From Streptoverticillium olivoreticuli subsp. olivoreticuli (GTDB lineage: Bacteria; Actinomycetota; Actinomycetes; Streptomycetales; Streptomycetaceae), in assembly GCF_003391135.1 (NCBI RefSeq), contig NZ_CP031455.1, forward strand, positions 930,001-994,000: 64,000 nt of DNA. The letters are read 5' to 3'. The position numbers and the translations under genes are program-made. Position 1 is the stretch's first letter; the number at the start of each line of letters is the position of its first letter. Below, piece after piece: positions 8,350 through 17,259 of this stretch. A model generated the notes under the pieces. It did no database searches. It was given only the letters and a program-made list of their open reading frames with translations, and was not told where the DNA came from.

Positions 8350-10041
8350 ATGTTCCGAATACGAATACCGAGACCCGCGGCGCTGATCGCAGCGGGCGGC
8401 ATAAGCGCCTGCATCGCCACCGTCGCCGTACCGCCCGCCTACGCGGTCACCCCCACCCCGGCGGACAGCTGCACTGTCCGTCCCGCGGACAAGAACTCCG
8501 AAGCGCCGCTGAGCTGTCTCGGCGTCACCGCCTCCCTCGAGCACCTTCCCGCCATCGGAGAGCGGACCACCCTCACCGTGGCCGTCACGGCGCAGACCGA
8601 CGTCAAGCGCGCCGGCCTCTCCCTCCAACTGCCGCCCGCCCTGCGGATCGTCGACCGGAACCCGGCCCTCGCCGCGCCCACGACGGACCCCTTCGGCCAA
8701 CGCACCAGCCGGACGCTGGCCCTCACCCCGGGCACCCGCACCATCAGGCTCAAGGTCGAGGCCGTCGCCGCGGGCCCCGCCCAGATCCAGGCGGACATCA
8801 GTGACATCGACCGCCCCGACCCGCGCCGCGCCGGTCACGCCTCGGTGGAACTGACCATCGGCAAGGTCAAGGGCTCCACCGCCAAGGGCATGTCCGTCAC
8901 CAAGGCCGACGCGACTCCGGCCGACGGGCCCACGGCACACGACCGCCCGGCACGCCCGGGCGCCGCCGCCCCGGCCGCACCAAGCACTCCCCCACAGGCC
9001 GCCGCCCCCGGCAAGCCCTACGCCCCGGTCTGCGTCAACGGCACTCTGCGCAACCGCTTCCAGTCCTCCGAGGGCGGCAGCTGGAACCGCAAGGCCGACC
9101 GGGACCTGCCGGTCAGCAACGCCAATGTCACCCTCTGGGGCAGGGCGACCGCAGGCGGCAGTACGCAGAAGCTCGCCACGGGTCTGACCGGCAACGGAGA
9201 CGGCACGTTCAACCTCTGCTACACGCCGAGCGCTTCCGTCACCTCCCAGGTCTGGGCGGAGTTCCAGACCCAGGCCGGCAGCATGTGGTCGGTCGTCGAC
9301 GGATACAACCGCCGCTACTCGACCACCTCGAACGCCCTCAGCAACGTCTCGGGCAACAAGAGCCTGGGCACCGTCTACGCCAACAGCGGCCAGAGCCGCG
9401 CCTGGCACGCCTTCGACACCCTCAACAAGCTCTGGTGGGACCGTGGTTCGACCAGCACATGCTGGACGAGCAACGAAAAGGACGGCCGCTGCTCCCCGAT
9501 CACCGTCCAGTGGTACCCGGGCTCCCAGGACGGTACGTACTGGACGAACCGCGACGACAAGGTCCACCTCGCGGACAGCGACCCCGACTCCGGCCACACC
9601 ACCGTCCACGAGGCAGGCCACTCCCTCATGGGCAAGCTCTACAACGGATGGTGGCCGAACGTCACCAACTGCTCGCCCCACTACGTCAACCGCACCTCCT
9701 CCACCACCTGTGGCTGGACCGAGGGCTTCGCCGACGCCGTGGCGTTCCGCGCCTTCAAGGACACCGTCATGACGTGGGGCAACGGCAGCTCCACGAACCT
9801 CGCCAACGACCGCACCACACGCGACATCGATTGGGGCGACGCCTGCGAGGCCCGGGTCGCCACCGCACTGGTCGACCTGTGGTCCCAGGTCGACGGCGGC
9901 TGGACGAAGAGCAACACCATGATGTCCCGCGAGCGCCAGTCCACCTTCCGTGAGTACTTCCTCACCGACCGGCCCGCGTACGGCCTGGACAGCGGAGCGA
10001 AGGCCCGCAACATCCTCTACAACCACACCATCCAGTACTGA
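8350..10041 (+). CDS. Secreted zinc metalloprotease (HEAGH)
   Basis: A 563-residue exported protein. ATG 8350 is preferred because AAAGG lies 7 bases upstream; the in-frame ATG at 8344 would be too close. Residues 1-33 are a Sec signal with a likely cut after AYA. Residues ~40-190 look like a beta-sandwich, followed by an Ala/Pro-rich linker, a Cys-containing region and a catalytic domain. The zinc motif HEAGH is at 420-424, and GWTEGFAD supplies a probable third ligand (Glu 458), i.e. a gluzincin arrangement. Several Cys suggest disulphides. It is followed by a secreted cysteine protease and a membrane-anchored protein in the same direction, suggesting a shared extracellular role. Confidence 0.85.
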   Translation: MFRIRIPRPAALIAAGGISACIATVAVPPAYAVTPTPADSCTVRPADKNSEAPLSCLGVTASLEHLPAIGERTTLTVAVTAQTDVKRAGLSLQLPPALRIVDRNPALAAPTTDPFGQRTSRTLALTPGTRTIRLKVEAVAAGPAQIQADISDIDRPDPRRAGHASVELTIGKVKGSTAKGMSVTKADATPADGPTAHDRPARPGAAAPAAPSTPPQAAAPGKPYAPVCVNGTLRNRFQSSEGGSWNRKADRDLPVSNANVTLWGRATAGGSTQKLATGLTGNGDGTFNLCYTPSASVTSQVWAEFQTQAGSMWSVVDGYNRRYSTTSNALSNVSGNKSLGTVYANSGQSRAWHAFDTLNKLWWDRGSTSTCWTSNEKDGRCSPITVQWYPGSQDGTYWTNRDDKVHLADSDPDSGHTTVHEAGHSLMGKLYNGWWPNVTNCSPHYVNRTSSTTCGWTEGFADAVAFRAFKDTVMTWGNGSSTNLANDRTTRDIDWGDACEARVATALVDLWSQVDGGWTKSNTMMSRERQSTFREYFLTDRPAYGLDSGAKARNILYNHTIQY

Positions 10042-10151
10042 TCCGCCCGATCGGTACCCGAAGAGCATTCTTCACCGGATACGGCCTCACCACCTTCTGG
10101 CTGCGGCGAGGCCGTATCCGCCCTCACCGATCAGCAAGAGAAGAATCCCCC

Positions 10152-11057
10152 ATGCACAGATTCCGTAGATCAACCCGCATATCACCGCACACACACGCCG
10201 CCCCTGCGTCAAGGCGCAAAAAGGCACTTCTGGCCACGACGGGCGCCGCCGTCCTGTCCGGCGTACTCCTGCTGAGCATCTCCCCCCAGGCCCAGGCCAG
10301 CGTCACCGGCACGGTCACCGGCGGGCGAGGCAACTTCAGCACCGTCAACCAGCGGTCCCAGCCGTCACTTTCGGCCGACATCACCGGAAAGTCGTGGGCC
10401 GGCGACCAGATCCCGATGACCTGCCGTACCACCGGCGACGTCGTCGAGAACAACTCCCGCTGGATCCGGTCCGGCAAGTACTACATCGCCGACGCGTTCA
10501 TCCGGGAGAACACCGGGACGCTGCCGGTCTGCACCTCCACTCAGCCCACCGACAAGCCCACCGGCGATCCCACCGGCCGGAAGGCCCTCGACATCAGCAT
10601 GCAGAAGCAGGTCAAGGACCAGTGGTGCTGGGACGCCACCGGTCTGACCATAGCCAACTTCTGGGGCTACACCCGCTACGACCAGTACGACTTCTGCCGC
10701 CTGGCCGCCCAGAACAACCGGCTGGACTGCAACAACCGCCCCGCCACCCTCGGCGACATGGCCAACGCCCTCCGCAGCATGGGCTTCCGCAGCAGTGGCA
10801 ACGACCTCTACCGCAACGCTTCCTTCGGCGAGACCCGGACCGAGATCGCGAACGGACGTCCGTTCGCCGTCCGTATCGGCTGGAACTCCGGCGGCGGCCA
10901 CATGAACGTCGTCTACGGCTACGACAGCACCAGCAACATGATCGCGGTCGGCGACCCCTGGCCCACCACGAAGACCTACACCTGGTGGAACTACTCCGCC
11001 TACTCCGGAAACAACTCCTTCCGGTGGACCCACACGCGTACCGGCATCCAGGGCTGA
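10152..11057 (+). CDS. Secreted papain-like cysteine protease (C39/AvrRpt2-like)
   Basis: A 301-residue protein with a signal peptide (Arg/Lys-rich start, hydrophobic core to about residue 45, AQA cleavage site). Residues ~50-125 resemble a bacterial SH3-type domain. The catalytic domain begins near DQWCWDAT, with the nucleophile Cys at about 159. GGGHMNVVYGY gives the His (about 250), and GDPWP the Asp (about 268). This QWCW...GGH...DP pattern is that of papain-like C39/AvrRpt2-type proteases. It lies 110 bases after the metalloprotease gene, and the next gene begins 14 bases later. The substrate is unknown; the SH3-like part suggests it acts at a cell wall. Confidence 0.82.
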   Translation: MHRFRRSTRISPHTHAAPASRRKKALLATTGAAVLSGVLLLSISPQAQASVTGTVTGGRGNFSTVNQRSQPSLSADITGKSWAGDQIPMTCRTTGDVVENNSRWIRSGKYYIADAFIRENTGTLPVCTSTQPTDKPTGDPTGRKALDISMQKQVKDQWCWDATGLTIANFWGYTRYDQYDFCRLAAQNNRLDCNNRPATLGDMANALRSMGFRSSGNDLYRNASFGETRTEIANGRPFAVRIGWNSGGGHMNVVYGYDSTSNMIAVGDPWPTTKTYTWWNYSAYSGNNSFRWTHTRTGIQG

Positions 11058-11071
11058 GGAGACCACCGACC

Positions 11072-11923
11072 ATGCACCGTACGACCAGACGCGCCGCCAC
11101 CCTGTGCGCGGCCACTGCCGTCGCCGCCCTCTGCGGAACCGTTCCCGCGCAGGCCGCCGACGGACCCACCACCCCCGCGGCGACCGACTATACCGCCGCT
11201 CAGCAGGTACTGCGCTCCGGCAAGGTCCACGACACCGTCACCCGCTTCCTGACGGCCGTCGCGGGCCACACCCCGGACGGCGGCGCGGACGGCGGCACGG
11301 CCGGCGCCCCGCCCAGCCCCGCGCAGGCACCTGCCGCCGCACCCGGCTTCGACCTCAAGAAGCCGGTCCCCTTCTACGAGCTGTCGCCCGAGTTCGTCGC
11401 CGGCAGGACCGAGGCCACCGCCGGCGCGGCTCTGCGGCTGTCCTACCTCGCCTCCCGCGTCTCGGCCGCCAACGGCCGTCAGGCCGCCGTCCTGCTCGCC
11501 CCGGAGCAAGGCGGCCGTGCCTGGCAACTGGCCGGCATCCGCGACGGCGACGCGGACATCAGCGCCGCCGAACGTGGCACGGACCAGGCGCAGACCTTCA
11601 TGGAGCCGCAGATCCACGGTTGGTACCGGCTGACCGGCAGCGGCTCCGTCGAGCCCCTCAACAAGGAAGCCCGGACAGCCCTGCAAGGCAAGCCCCGCGT
11701 CCCGCTCGCGGCGTACCAGCAACTCGTCGCCAAGCGCTACGGCGACAAGCTCCCCGGCTCGGCCTACGACCGCAAGGGTCTCGCGGGCGGCTACGCCCTC
11801 GCCGAGGAGCAGGCCGCCTCCGCCCCTTCCCGCTCCTGGCTCCCGGCCGCCTCCGGCGCGGCAGCCCTGGCGGTGTCGGGCGCGGCGGTCCTTCATCTGC
11901 GCCGCCGACGCCGCTCGGCCTGA
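11072..11923 (+). CDS. Exported protein with C-terminal membrane anchor
   Basis: A 283-residue protein of unknown function. It has an N-terminal signal peptide (cleavage near AQAAD, about residue 28), an Ala/Pro/Gly-rich segment around residues 70-95, a soluble middle domain, and a C-terminal hydrophobic helix followed by a run of Arg (RRRRRSA). This gives a membrane-tethered extracellular protein with a short basic cytoplasmic tail. It starts 14 bases after the cysteine protease gene and is probably cotranscribed with it. It could be an anchored partner, inhibitor or substrate of the proteases; no catalytic motif is visible. Confidence 0.75.
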   Translation: MHRTTRRAATLCAATAVAALCGTVPAQAADGPTTPAATDYTAAQQVLRSGKVHDTVTRFLTAVAGHTPDGGADGGTAGAPPSPAQAPAAAPGFDLKKPVPFYELSPEFVAGRTEATAGAALRLSYLASRVSAANGRQAAVLLAPEQGGRAWQLAGIRDGDADISAAERGTDQAQTFMEPQIHGWYRLTGSGSVEPLNKEARTALQGKPRVPLAAYQQLVAKRYGDKLPGSAYDRKGLAGGYALAEEQAASAPSRSWLPAASGAAALAVSGAAVLHLRRRRRSA

Positions 11924-11929
11924 TACCGC

Positions 11930-12180
11930 CCGCAGCCGGGCGCCTGGCTGTGGGGCAACGGACCCCCGCCGGTTTCGGCGATGATGTTCGGCAGCGAGCC
12001 GCCCGATCCCCGGGATGGTGTCGAAGTGGTCCAGGGGCTTGTTCCCGCCCGTCCAGGAGCCCGGCGATCCGGGCCTCGCCGGGCGTGCGGGCGCACGCGG
12101 GCAAGAAGCGTTCGCCGAGGTCCGCTCCCGCCGAGCGTAGATGGGTGAACTCGGCCTTCACGTTCTGCCGGGCCACGATG
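11930..12180 (-). pseudogene. Degraded IS110-type transposase remnant
   Basis: Across two frames of the minus strand the conserved C-terminal pattern of IS110/IS1111 transposases can be read. One frame gives a piece like RIAGLLDGRE. After a frame change comes HFDTIPGIGR-like sequence and then NIIAETGG, which corresponds to the IPGIG...IAE...G motif. No uninterrupted reading frame covers both. It fills most of the 394-base gap between the protease genes and the histidine kinase. Identification is by eye and moderate. Confidence 0.45.
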
Positions 12181-12317
12181 CAATCCCTCTCCGTCCGCGC
12201 GGTGGTGCCGCGGTGCCCCGGAGGAGTCGGAGAAGAGTCCCGCGTTGTCCCCCCGGATCCTGCCCCTGGTCGACCAGTGCCGGCCAGGGGCAGGCTGGTG
12301 CCGACGCGGTCGGCCGG

Positions 12318-13355
12318 CTAGGACGCGCGGGTTTTCCGGCAGTTGCGCAGGGGGAACACGGCCCGGACGACCGTGCCGGTGGCGTCGGCGGTTCTGGCGC
12401 TGAATGTGCCGCCGTACGCCTCGCAGCGCCAGCGCATGCCCTGCATGCCGTACCCCTCGGTGGCTCTCGGCGGGTTCGGGCCGAGGCCGCGTCCGTCGTC
12501 GGTGACGGTGAGGCTGATGCCCTCGTCGCGACATGTGAGGGCAAGGGTGATGCGCCGGGCGTCGGCGTGCTTGACCACGTTGGTGAGCGCTTCCTGGGCG
12601 ACCCGGTAGACGGCAAGATTCACGCCGTTCTCCCCTGTGCACGCATGGGGCCGGTCGCCCTGGACGTCCACGTCCACCACGAGCCCGTTCTCGGCGGCGA
12701 CCTGTCCGGCGAGGGAGGTGACCGACTCGGCGAGCCCCAGCCCTTGGACGGCTGCCGGGCTCACGGTGGCGATGATGCGGCGCAGCGTACCGGCCTGTTC
12801 GTCGAGGGTGCGGGACGCGTCCTCCATCGCCGCACGCAGCGCACTGAGGTCGTCCAGTGCGCGGGCCGCATCGAGCCGCCGCCGGGTCAGTGCCAGCAGC
12901 TGGAGGACTTCGTCGTGCAACTCGCCCGCGAGCAGGCCCGCATGGTGCTCCTGCCGCTCCACCATGGCGCTGGCGCTTCCCCGGCTGAGGACCACCTTCA
13001 TCTCGGGCCAGGCCGGGACGGCGTACACCGATGCCGCCAGCAGGAACGCCATGGCCACGTGGTCCATCGGTGTGGAGTGCGCGAACCGGTCCACGCTCAG
13101 GACCGTGAATCCGCAGCAGATCATGATCAGCACCCGGCGGGCCCGCCGCAGCCCGCAGGTCAGCAGTGCGAGGACACCGGTGGCCAGGGCGACGCTCAGG
13201 GTCGAGATCGACCGGGGCGGCATCCGGTCGTGGGCGAGGAAGTTGACCACGTAGGCCACGAGGCTGACCAGGCTGACCGCGACACAGAAGCTGCTGAGTG
13301 CGCCCAGGTCGAGCGGCTGTCGTGCGGTGGCCGGCCGGGCGGTTCCGCTACACAT
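12318..13355 (-). CDS. NarL-family sensor histidine kinase
   Basis: A 345-residue membrane kinase. About four hydrophobic helices occupy residues 17-115. The phospho-acceptor His is in GELHDEVLQ (about 147), typical of HisKA_3 kinases, followed by an ATPase domain with EALTNVVKHA and DDGRGLG. Its ATG overlaps the end of the response regulator gene by 8 bases, so the regulator is translated first and the kinase is coupled to it. Little extracytoplasmic sequence is present, so it probably senses a membrane-level cue or a ligand within the membrane. Confidence 0.9.
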   Translation of the reverse strand: MCSGTARPATARQPLDLGALSSFCVAVSLVSLVAYVVNFLAHDRMPPRSISTLSVALATGVLALLTCGLRRARRVLIMICCGFTVLSVDRFAHSTPMDHVAMAFLLAASVYAVPAWPEMKVVLSRGSASAMVERQEHHAGLLAGELHDEVLQLLALTRRRLDAARALDDLSALRAAMEDASRTLDEQAGTLRRIIATVSPAAVQGLGLAESVTSLAGQVAAENGLVVDVDVQGDRPHACTGENGVNLAVYRVAQEALTNVVKHADARRITLALTCRDEGISLTVTDDGRGLGPNPPRATEGYGMQGMRWRCEAYGGTFSARTADATGTVVRAVFPLRNCRKTRAS

Positions 13356-13980
13356 CGGCGGAGCGGTTCTGCCGGGCGTACGCGACGAGGTCGGCCCTGG
13401 TGACCAGGCCCAGCCGGGCGCGCAGAGCAGCCCTGACGCTCTCCACCGTGCGGACGCTGACCGTCAGCCGCGCGGCCACCTCACGGTTGGTGTGCCCCTC
13501 GGCGAGCAGGCCCAGGACCTGCCGCTCCCGCAGTTGCAGTTCCGGCTCCCGGCCCTGCGCACGGGCCAGCCCGGCACCGAGCGAGGGCTGTACGTACCGT
13601 CCTCCCGACGCCACCATCCGTACCGCCAGGACCAGCTCGGACACTGGACTGCTCTTCAGCAGATAGCCTGCGGCACCCGCGGCCAGTGCCCCGCAGATGA
13701 TGGCCCGGTCCTCGTAGCAGCTCTGCACGAGAATTCCCATCTCCGGTGCCGCGGCGAGGAATTGGGGAATGGCCTTGAGCGCCAGCCCCGACTCCAGCTT
13801 CATGTCCAGCATCAGCACATCGGGCTGCTGCTCGGAAACGATCTCCAACGCCTCGCGTTCACAGGCGGCCTCCCCGACCACGATGAAGCCCTCAGGCTCC
13901 AGGAGCGCCCGGGTTCCGGCTCGTACGGTCGGATGATCCTCGGCCAGGACCACTCGCACGGGACCCCCCACCTTCTGCAT
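13348..13980 (-). CDS. NarL/FixJ-family response regulator
   Basis: A 210-residue regulator. The receiver domain has the acidic pair in LAEDH and the phospho-acceptor Asp in DVLMLDM (about 59). A LuxR-type HTH follows (LRERQVLGLLAEGHTNREVA ... VRTVE). I chose ATG 13980 because receiver domains normally begin a few residues before VRVVLAED. A GTG at 14037 is in frame, and neither start has ideal Shine-Dalgarno spacing. It is paired with the overlapping kinase gene and transcribed away from the 36-residue peptide gene at 14234, whose promoter region contains repeats that could be its binding sites. Confidence 0.9.
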   Translation of the reverse strand: MQKVGGPVRVVLAEDHPTVRAGTRALLEPEGFIVVGEAACEREALEIVSEQQPDVLMLDMKLESGLALKAIPQFLAAAPEMGILVQSCYEDRAIICGALAAGAAGYLLKSSPVSELVLAVRMVASGGRYVQPSLGAGLARAQGREPELQLRERQVLGLLAEGHTNREVAARLTVSVRTVESVRAALRARLGLVTRADLVAYARQNRSADV

Positions 13981-14106
13981 AGCCTTTTCGGGCACGGGGA
14001 AACATGGCTGCTTTGTCGCCCCATTGGATGCATTCACCTTCCGGTGTAGTGGCCAATCTTGTCAACTGACGGAATTCCTGCAACGGACAGTCAAAAGTTC
14101 AATTTC

Positions 14107-14149
14107 CTGCGGCCGACCCGCAGAAATCTTGCGGACTTCTACGGACTTC
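14107..14149. promoter_or_regulatory. Inverted and helically phased direct repeats
   Basis: In the intergenic region between the response regulator and the small peptide gene, CTGCGG (14107-14112) is inverted at 14118-14123. CGGACTTC occurs twice, at 14132-14139 and 14142-14149, ten bases apart (one helical turn). Phased direct repeats of this kind often bind response regulator dimers. The site is about 90 bases upstream of the peptide start. Confidence 0.4.
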
Positions 14150-14233
14150 CCGCAGCGGGCAGGTCGGGGGCGGCCGTTTCGTCCGAATTGCCCACAGGAC
14201 GTCCGGCGATCACGAGAAAGAAAGGGGTCCGAG

Positions 14234-14344
14234 ATGTTCTCCACGCTCTTCGACATCGCGACCAGCCCGACCAGCCATGCCCTCCAGCGGTTCCAGCATC
14301 TGGACGCCATGACCTTTCGGGGTGATTGCACTGTCTGCACCTAA
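14234..14344 (+). CDS. 36-residue orphan peptide (possible RiPP precursor or signal)
   Basis: The ATG is preceded by AAGGGG with 6 bases spacing, a strong ribosome site. The predicted peptide has 36 residues, is not hydrophobic enough for a signal peptide, and ends FRGDCTVCT, with two Cys and two Thr in the last five residues. A CUUG-tetraloop hairpin follows 13 bases after the stop. No modifying enzyme lies adjacent. The gene is divergent from a NarL-type two-component system, so it may be a regulated signalling peptide or a precursor modified by an enzyme encoded elsewhere. I do not recognise its family. Confidence 0.5.
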   Translation: MFSTLFDIATSPTSHALQRFQHLDAMTFRGDCTVCT

Positions 14345-14356
14345 GAGCCCGAATAT

Positions 14357-14370
14357 CCCGTCTTGACGGG
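14357..14370 (+). terminator. CUUG-tetraloop hairpin
   Basis: CCCGT-CTTG-ACGGG, a compact 5-bp stem with a very stable tetraloop, lies 13 bases after the 36-residue peptide gene. It is followed by A-rich rather than T-rich sequence, so it is a weak terminator or an mRNA-stabilising 3' end. The next 390 bases (to 14764) contain a CACTTAAGTG palindrome at 14441-14450 and no gene I can support. Confidence 0.4.
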
Positions 14371-14764
14371 AAAAATATGCCACTGGTGAAGAAAGAAGGC
14401 TAACGCGGATGGCCCCGTTAGGCTTCGCGGTAAACGCCTTCACTTAAGTGATCAAGTGGACTTTCAGTTGAGATCCGGCCATTCCGGACGCGAACACCTT
14501 TCGCCGGAAGAGAGCACACCAACCCTCGTTCTCTTCCGACCCCTCAGGCCCACTTAACGCACAGCATATGACTCCTCATCAAAAGTGCATCCCGGTAACG
14601 CGGTCCGGAGGAATTCCAGGCTATTCCTCATCGGTGTCCGGGCATCACAGGACCCGGCAACCGGCCACGAGCACAAGGACACGACCCGCCACCACATGCC
14701 CCCGCCGGAGCAAACCGACGGGGGCCCTCACCTCTCACGCCCCTATGACGGGGGGCATGGCTGC

Positions 14765-15297
14765 GCGGGCAGAGGCGCAGCCGGGTCTGCACGATCAGGG
14801 GCAGGGCGGCGTTGGCCTGCCGGTCGCCGCCACGGTTGAGGCGACGGTACTACCGACTGCCCGAGGAACGCTCGACAGGGCTTACCCCGCGCAGTGCGGC
14901 GAAGGACGCCTCACCACCCAGGCACTCCGGATTGTCGCCCATCGTGATCAGCAACGTGACGGCCGTGTCCGGCCCGATGCCCACCGGGGCGAGCAACTGC
15001 GGGAAGTGACGTTCGACGAGCCGGGCCAGGCGTTGTTCCAGGCCCCTAACTTGTCCGGTGAGCTGCTCGATGCGCTGGGCCAGCAGGCGCAGGACCCTCG
15101 CAGCCGGCGTCACGAGCGACGGCCGGCGGCAAAGCGCCGATCGAGGCGGGCTGGCCAACCACCAGGAGCAGGGTGCCGTACTTCTTGATGAGCTTGTCCG
15201 GCATGGCCCGCATCTTCGGCTCGCTGTTGGGCAGCGGCTTGTCGATGACCTGCTTGCCGTCCGGCGTGAGGCCGGTGGCGCGGTGTTCGCCCGACTC
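14765..15297 (-). pseudogene. IS110-family transposase, internally deleted and frameshifted
   Basis: Read on the minus strand, the N-terminal portion is clear (GLTPDGKQVIDKPLPNSEP, then QPASIGALP). After VARDAGCE the frame changes and much of the catalytic middle is missing. The C-terminal transposase domain follows in another frame (VGIGPDTAV, GDNPE, EASFAALRGVSPVE). A further frameshift is needed to read YRRLNRGGDRQANAAL to the end. The N-terminal start is also lost. It is a dead element whose 5' end abuts the IS5-type remnant on the opposite strand at about 15281-15297. Confidence 0.75.
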
Positions 15298-15830
15298 AAG
15301 CAGATCGCGCTGGAGTCCTACGACCGGATCGTCGGGCTCGTGCTCGATCAGATCGCCGTCGACGGCTGCATCACCAGGGCCCCCGGCGGCGAGGACACCG
15401 GGCGCTCACCGGTCGACCGCGGCAAACGGGGCCTGAAGCGCTCGGATATGACGGATGGTCACGGCATCCCGCTCGGCCGTGTCCTGGTCGGAGCAAACCG
15501 CCACGACTCCCCGCTGCTCGCACCGACCCTGGACCTGCTGGACGCTCTCGGGCCGCTTCCCGACGACATCACCATCAACCTCGACGCCGGCTACGACTCG
15601 GACAAGACCCGCACCGGACTCGCCGCCCGCAACCTGCGCGGCCGCATCGCCCACAAGGACGAGAAGGCACCGGTCCAGGCCAGTCAGCGGTGGCACATCG
15701 AGCGCACCCACGCCTGACAGAACTCCTTCCACCGCCTCGCCCGCTGCTACGAACGCCGCACGACAGTCGTCAACGCCTTCTTCGACCTCGCCGACACGAT
15801 CATCACCGTTCGCAGCCTCATCCGCGGGGC
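15281..15830 (+). pseudogene. IS5-type DDE transposase, 5'-truncated with nonsense codon
   Basis: The frame opens abruptly at VFARLKQIALESYDRIVG and continues through the DDE core (DGCITRAPGG, GANRHDSPLL, LDAGYDSDKTR, RIAHKDEKAP). At 15715-15717 a TGA replaces what is normally a Trp codon in the IERTHAWQN context. The same frame then continues as NSFHRLARCYERRTT and FFDLADTIITVRSLI. The first third of the protein is missing, and a matching N-terminal piece lies on the opposite strand near 17.26-17.47 kb. Its 3' end reaches to within a few bases of the infA paralogue. Confidence 0.8.
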
Positions 15831-15838
15831 GATCGCGC

Positions 15839-16072
15839 TCACGTCCGGTACCGGTAGAGGATCCGACCCCGGGTGAGGTCGTAGGGGCTCAGCTCCACGA
15901 GCACCCGGTCGTACGGGAGGATCTTGATGTAGTTCTTCCGGATCTTCCCGCTGATGTGCGCGAGCACCTTGTGCCCGTTCTGCAGCTCCACCGTGAAGGT
16001 GGCGTTCCGCAGGCACTCGATGACGGTTCCCTCCACTTCGAGACCGCCCGATGTTTTCGGCAAATCACTCAT
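15839..16072 (-). CDS. infA: Translation initiation factor IF-1 paralogue
   Basis: A 77-residue S1/OB-fold protein close to IF-1 in length and sequence: [20 protein letters not shown], then [20 protein letters not shown], and [14 protein letters not shown] at the end. IF-1 binds the ribosomal A site during initiation. The housekeeping infA normally lies in the ribosomal protein region, so this is probably an extra copy. It lies 55 bases downstream of a two-domain acetyltransferase on the same strand and is probably cotranscribed with it and its leader peptide. An additional IF-1 in an operon with a ribosome-controlled leader suggests a response to translation stress. Confidence 0.88.
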   Translation of the reverse strand: MSDLPKTSGGLEVEGTVIECLRNATFTVELQNGHKVLAHISGKIRKNYIKILPYDRVLVELSPYDLTRGRILYRYRT

Positions 16073-16127
16073 TCCTGGAGTCGATGACTGTGAAAAACGC
16101 GGGGACGCGCTGAGATGTGGCGGCGCC

Positions 16128-16925
16128 TCAAAGGCGCACCAACTCCAGATTTCCGCCCGTGCACCGGGCGCCGACGCCCTCGAAGAGCGCTACGGCCGCG
16201 GCATTGGATTCGTCCACCTCGGCCCATACCGATTCGGCCCCGGAGCGGTGCAGCGAACCCAGCGCGTGGGCCAGCAGCGCCCGCGCGATGCCCCGGCGCT
16301 GCTCATCGGCCAGGACCGAGATCAGCCCGATCCGCGGCCTTCGGGTGACCGGCGCCACCCGGATCAGCCCCACGTACCGACCGGACAGTTCCGCGACCGC
16401 GTACTTCGACGGGTCCACGATCGTGACCCCAGCAGGGCGGGGCAACACCTCGGCCGGCATCGCCTGCCAGCCGACCGTGGCCTCGACCTCGTCGCGAATC
16501 GCCCGGTCCAGCACGCGCAGCAGGGCCTCCTGCGCCTCGCCGGCGGGCACGATCGTCACAGCCGACGGCCGTCGCACCGCGTCGAGCCCGGTGACCCGCG
16601 GGTCGGTGGGCACGGCGTACTCCCGCTCACGGCGTCCTGTCGTGAAACCGGCCCGCTCCCAACCGGCCCTGACCTCGCGGTCGGTCTCGTCGACCACCAC
16701 GTACAGCGGCGTCGACAGGTCCGCCACCATCGCAGCGGCGAGCCGGTCGAAGACCGCGCCCTGCCACGCATCGATGCTGACGAACATCCGCCCGTCGGGC
16801 CTGCACGCTGCGTCGCCGCGACCGACCTCCCGGTCGTCTTCGACGGCGAGCCAGTGCGTCTCCTCGACCCGTGTGATCGTCACCGGGCGCTCCCCGGCGC
16901 CCGAAGAGAGATGCGATGTATTCAT
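16128..16925 (-). CDS. Two-domain GNAT acetyltransferase
   Basis: A 265-residue protein. The C-terminal half is a typical GNAT domain: [20 protein letters not shown] is the acetyl-CoA binding loop, followed by [17 protein letters not shown]. The N-terminal half is a divergent second GNAT-like unit (about residues 15-125). ATG 16925 has GAAAGG 9 bases upstream. A perfect 8-bp hairpin stands just before that ribosome site, and a 17-codon leader peptide with an excellent Shine-Dalgarno precedes the hairpin, so translation is probably attenuated. Candidate substrates are an antibiotic or a ribosome-related protein; nothing in the sequence fixes this. Confidence 0.85.
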   Translation of the reverse strand: MNTSHLSSGAGERPVTITRVEETHWLAVEDDREVGRGDAACRPDGRMFVSIDAWQGAVFDRLAAAMVADLSTPLYVVVDETDREVRAGWERAGFTTGRREREYAVPTDPRVTGLDAVRRPSAVTIVPAGEAQEALLRVLDRAIRDEVEATVGWQAMPAEVLPRPAGVTIVDPSKYAVAELSGRYVGLIRVAPVTRRPRIGLISVLADEQRRGIARALLAHALGSLHRSGAESVWAEVDESNAAAVALFEGVGARCTGGNLELVRL

Positions 16926-16933
16926 AGTGATGG

Positions 16934-16966
16934 CCTTTCAAGAGTGCCTTGTCGGTCGAGGCACTC
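16934..16966 (-). promoter_or_regulatory. Putative translational attenuator before the acetyltransferase
   Basis: On the minus strand GAGTGCCT (16966-16959) pairs perfectly with AGGCACTC (16949-16942) around a 9-base loop. The ribosome site GAAAGG (16939-16934) follows two bases later. Codons 10-12 of the upstream leader peptide contain CCTTTC, the exact complement of GAAAGG. A ribosome stalled on the leader could therefore free the ribosome site, as in leader-controlled resistance genes. This is inferred from complementarity alone. Confidence 0.5.
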
Positions 16967-16981
16967 CCGAGGACACCTATG

Positions 16982-17035
16982 TCACTCGCGCACCGTGAGG
17001 GAAAGGGGGAGCACCCACTTGAGAACAGCGTTCAC
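16982..17035 (-). CDS. 17-residue leader peptide (MNAVLKWVLPLSLTVRE)
   Basis: GTG at 17035 is preceded by TAGGAGGTGA, almost the full complement of the 16S rRNA 3' end, with good spacing. The 17-codon frame ends at TGA 16982-16984, 56 bases before the acetyltransferase ATG. Such a strong ribosome site on a very short hydrophobic peptide directly upstream of a hairpin and a gene is typical of regulatory leaders whose translation, or stalling, controls the downstream gene. Codons for Pro-Leu-Ser overlap the sequence complementary to the downstream ribosome site. Confidence 0.6.
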   Translation of the reverse strand: MNAVLKWVLPLSLTVRE

Positions 17036-17259
17036 GGGTCTCACCTCCTAGCGGCCTGTCACGGTGTTCCGCACGCTACCAAGCGGGCGGCATCCCGCCC
17101 AACCCATTTTCCGCGGACGCTCCCCGGCCCCCGCCAGGCAACGCGGTCCCGGGACGGCCGGGTGGTGCCGGGCGGGCGCTCTCGAGGACCGACGCATGCA
17201 TGGAGACTCAACGCAGGACTCCTGGAACCTGCCCCCTGGACGTGGTCAAGCAGGCAGCG

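Noticed and set aside
14850..15299. An apparently intact 149-codon minus-strand ORF
   Set aside because: Its first ~60 codons are an out-of-frame reading of the IS110 N-terminus; only the second half matches the transposase, so it is a frameshifted remnant and not a gene.
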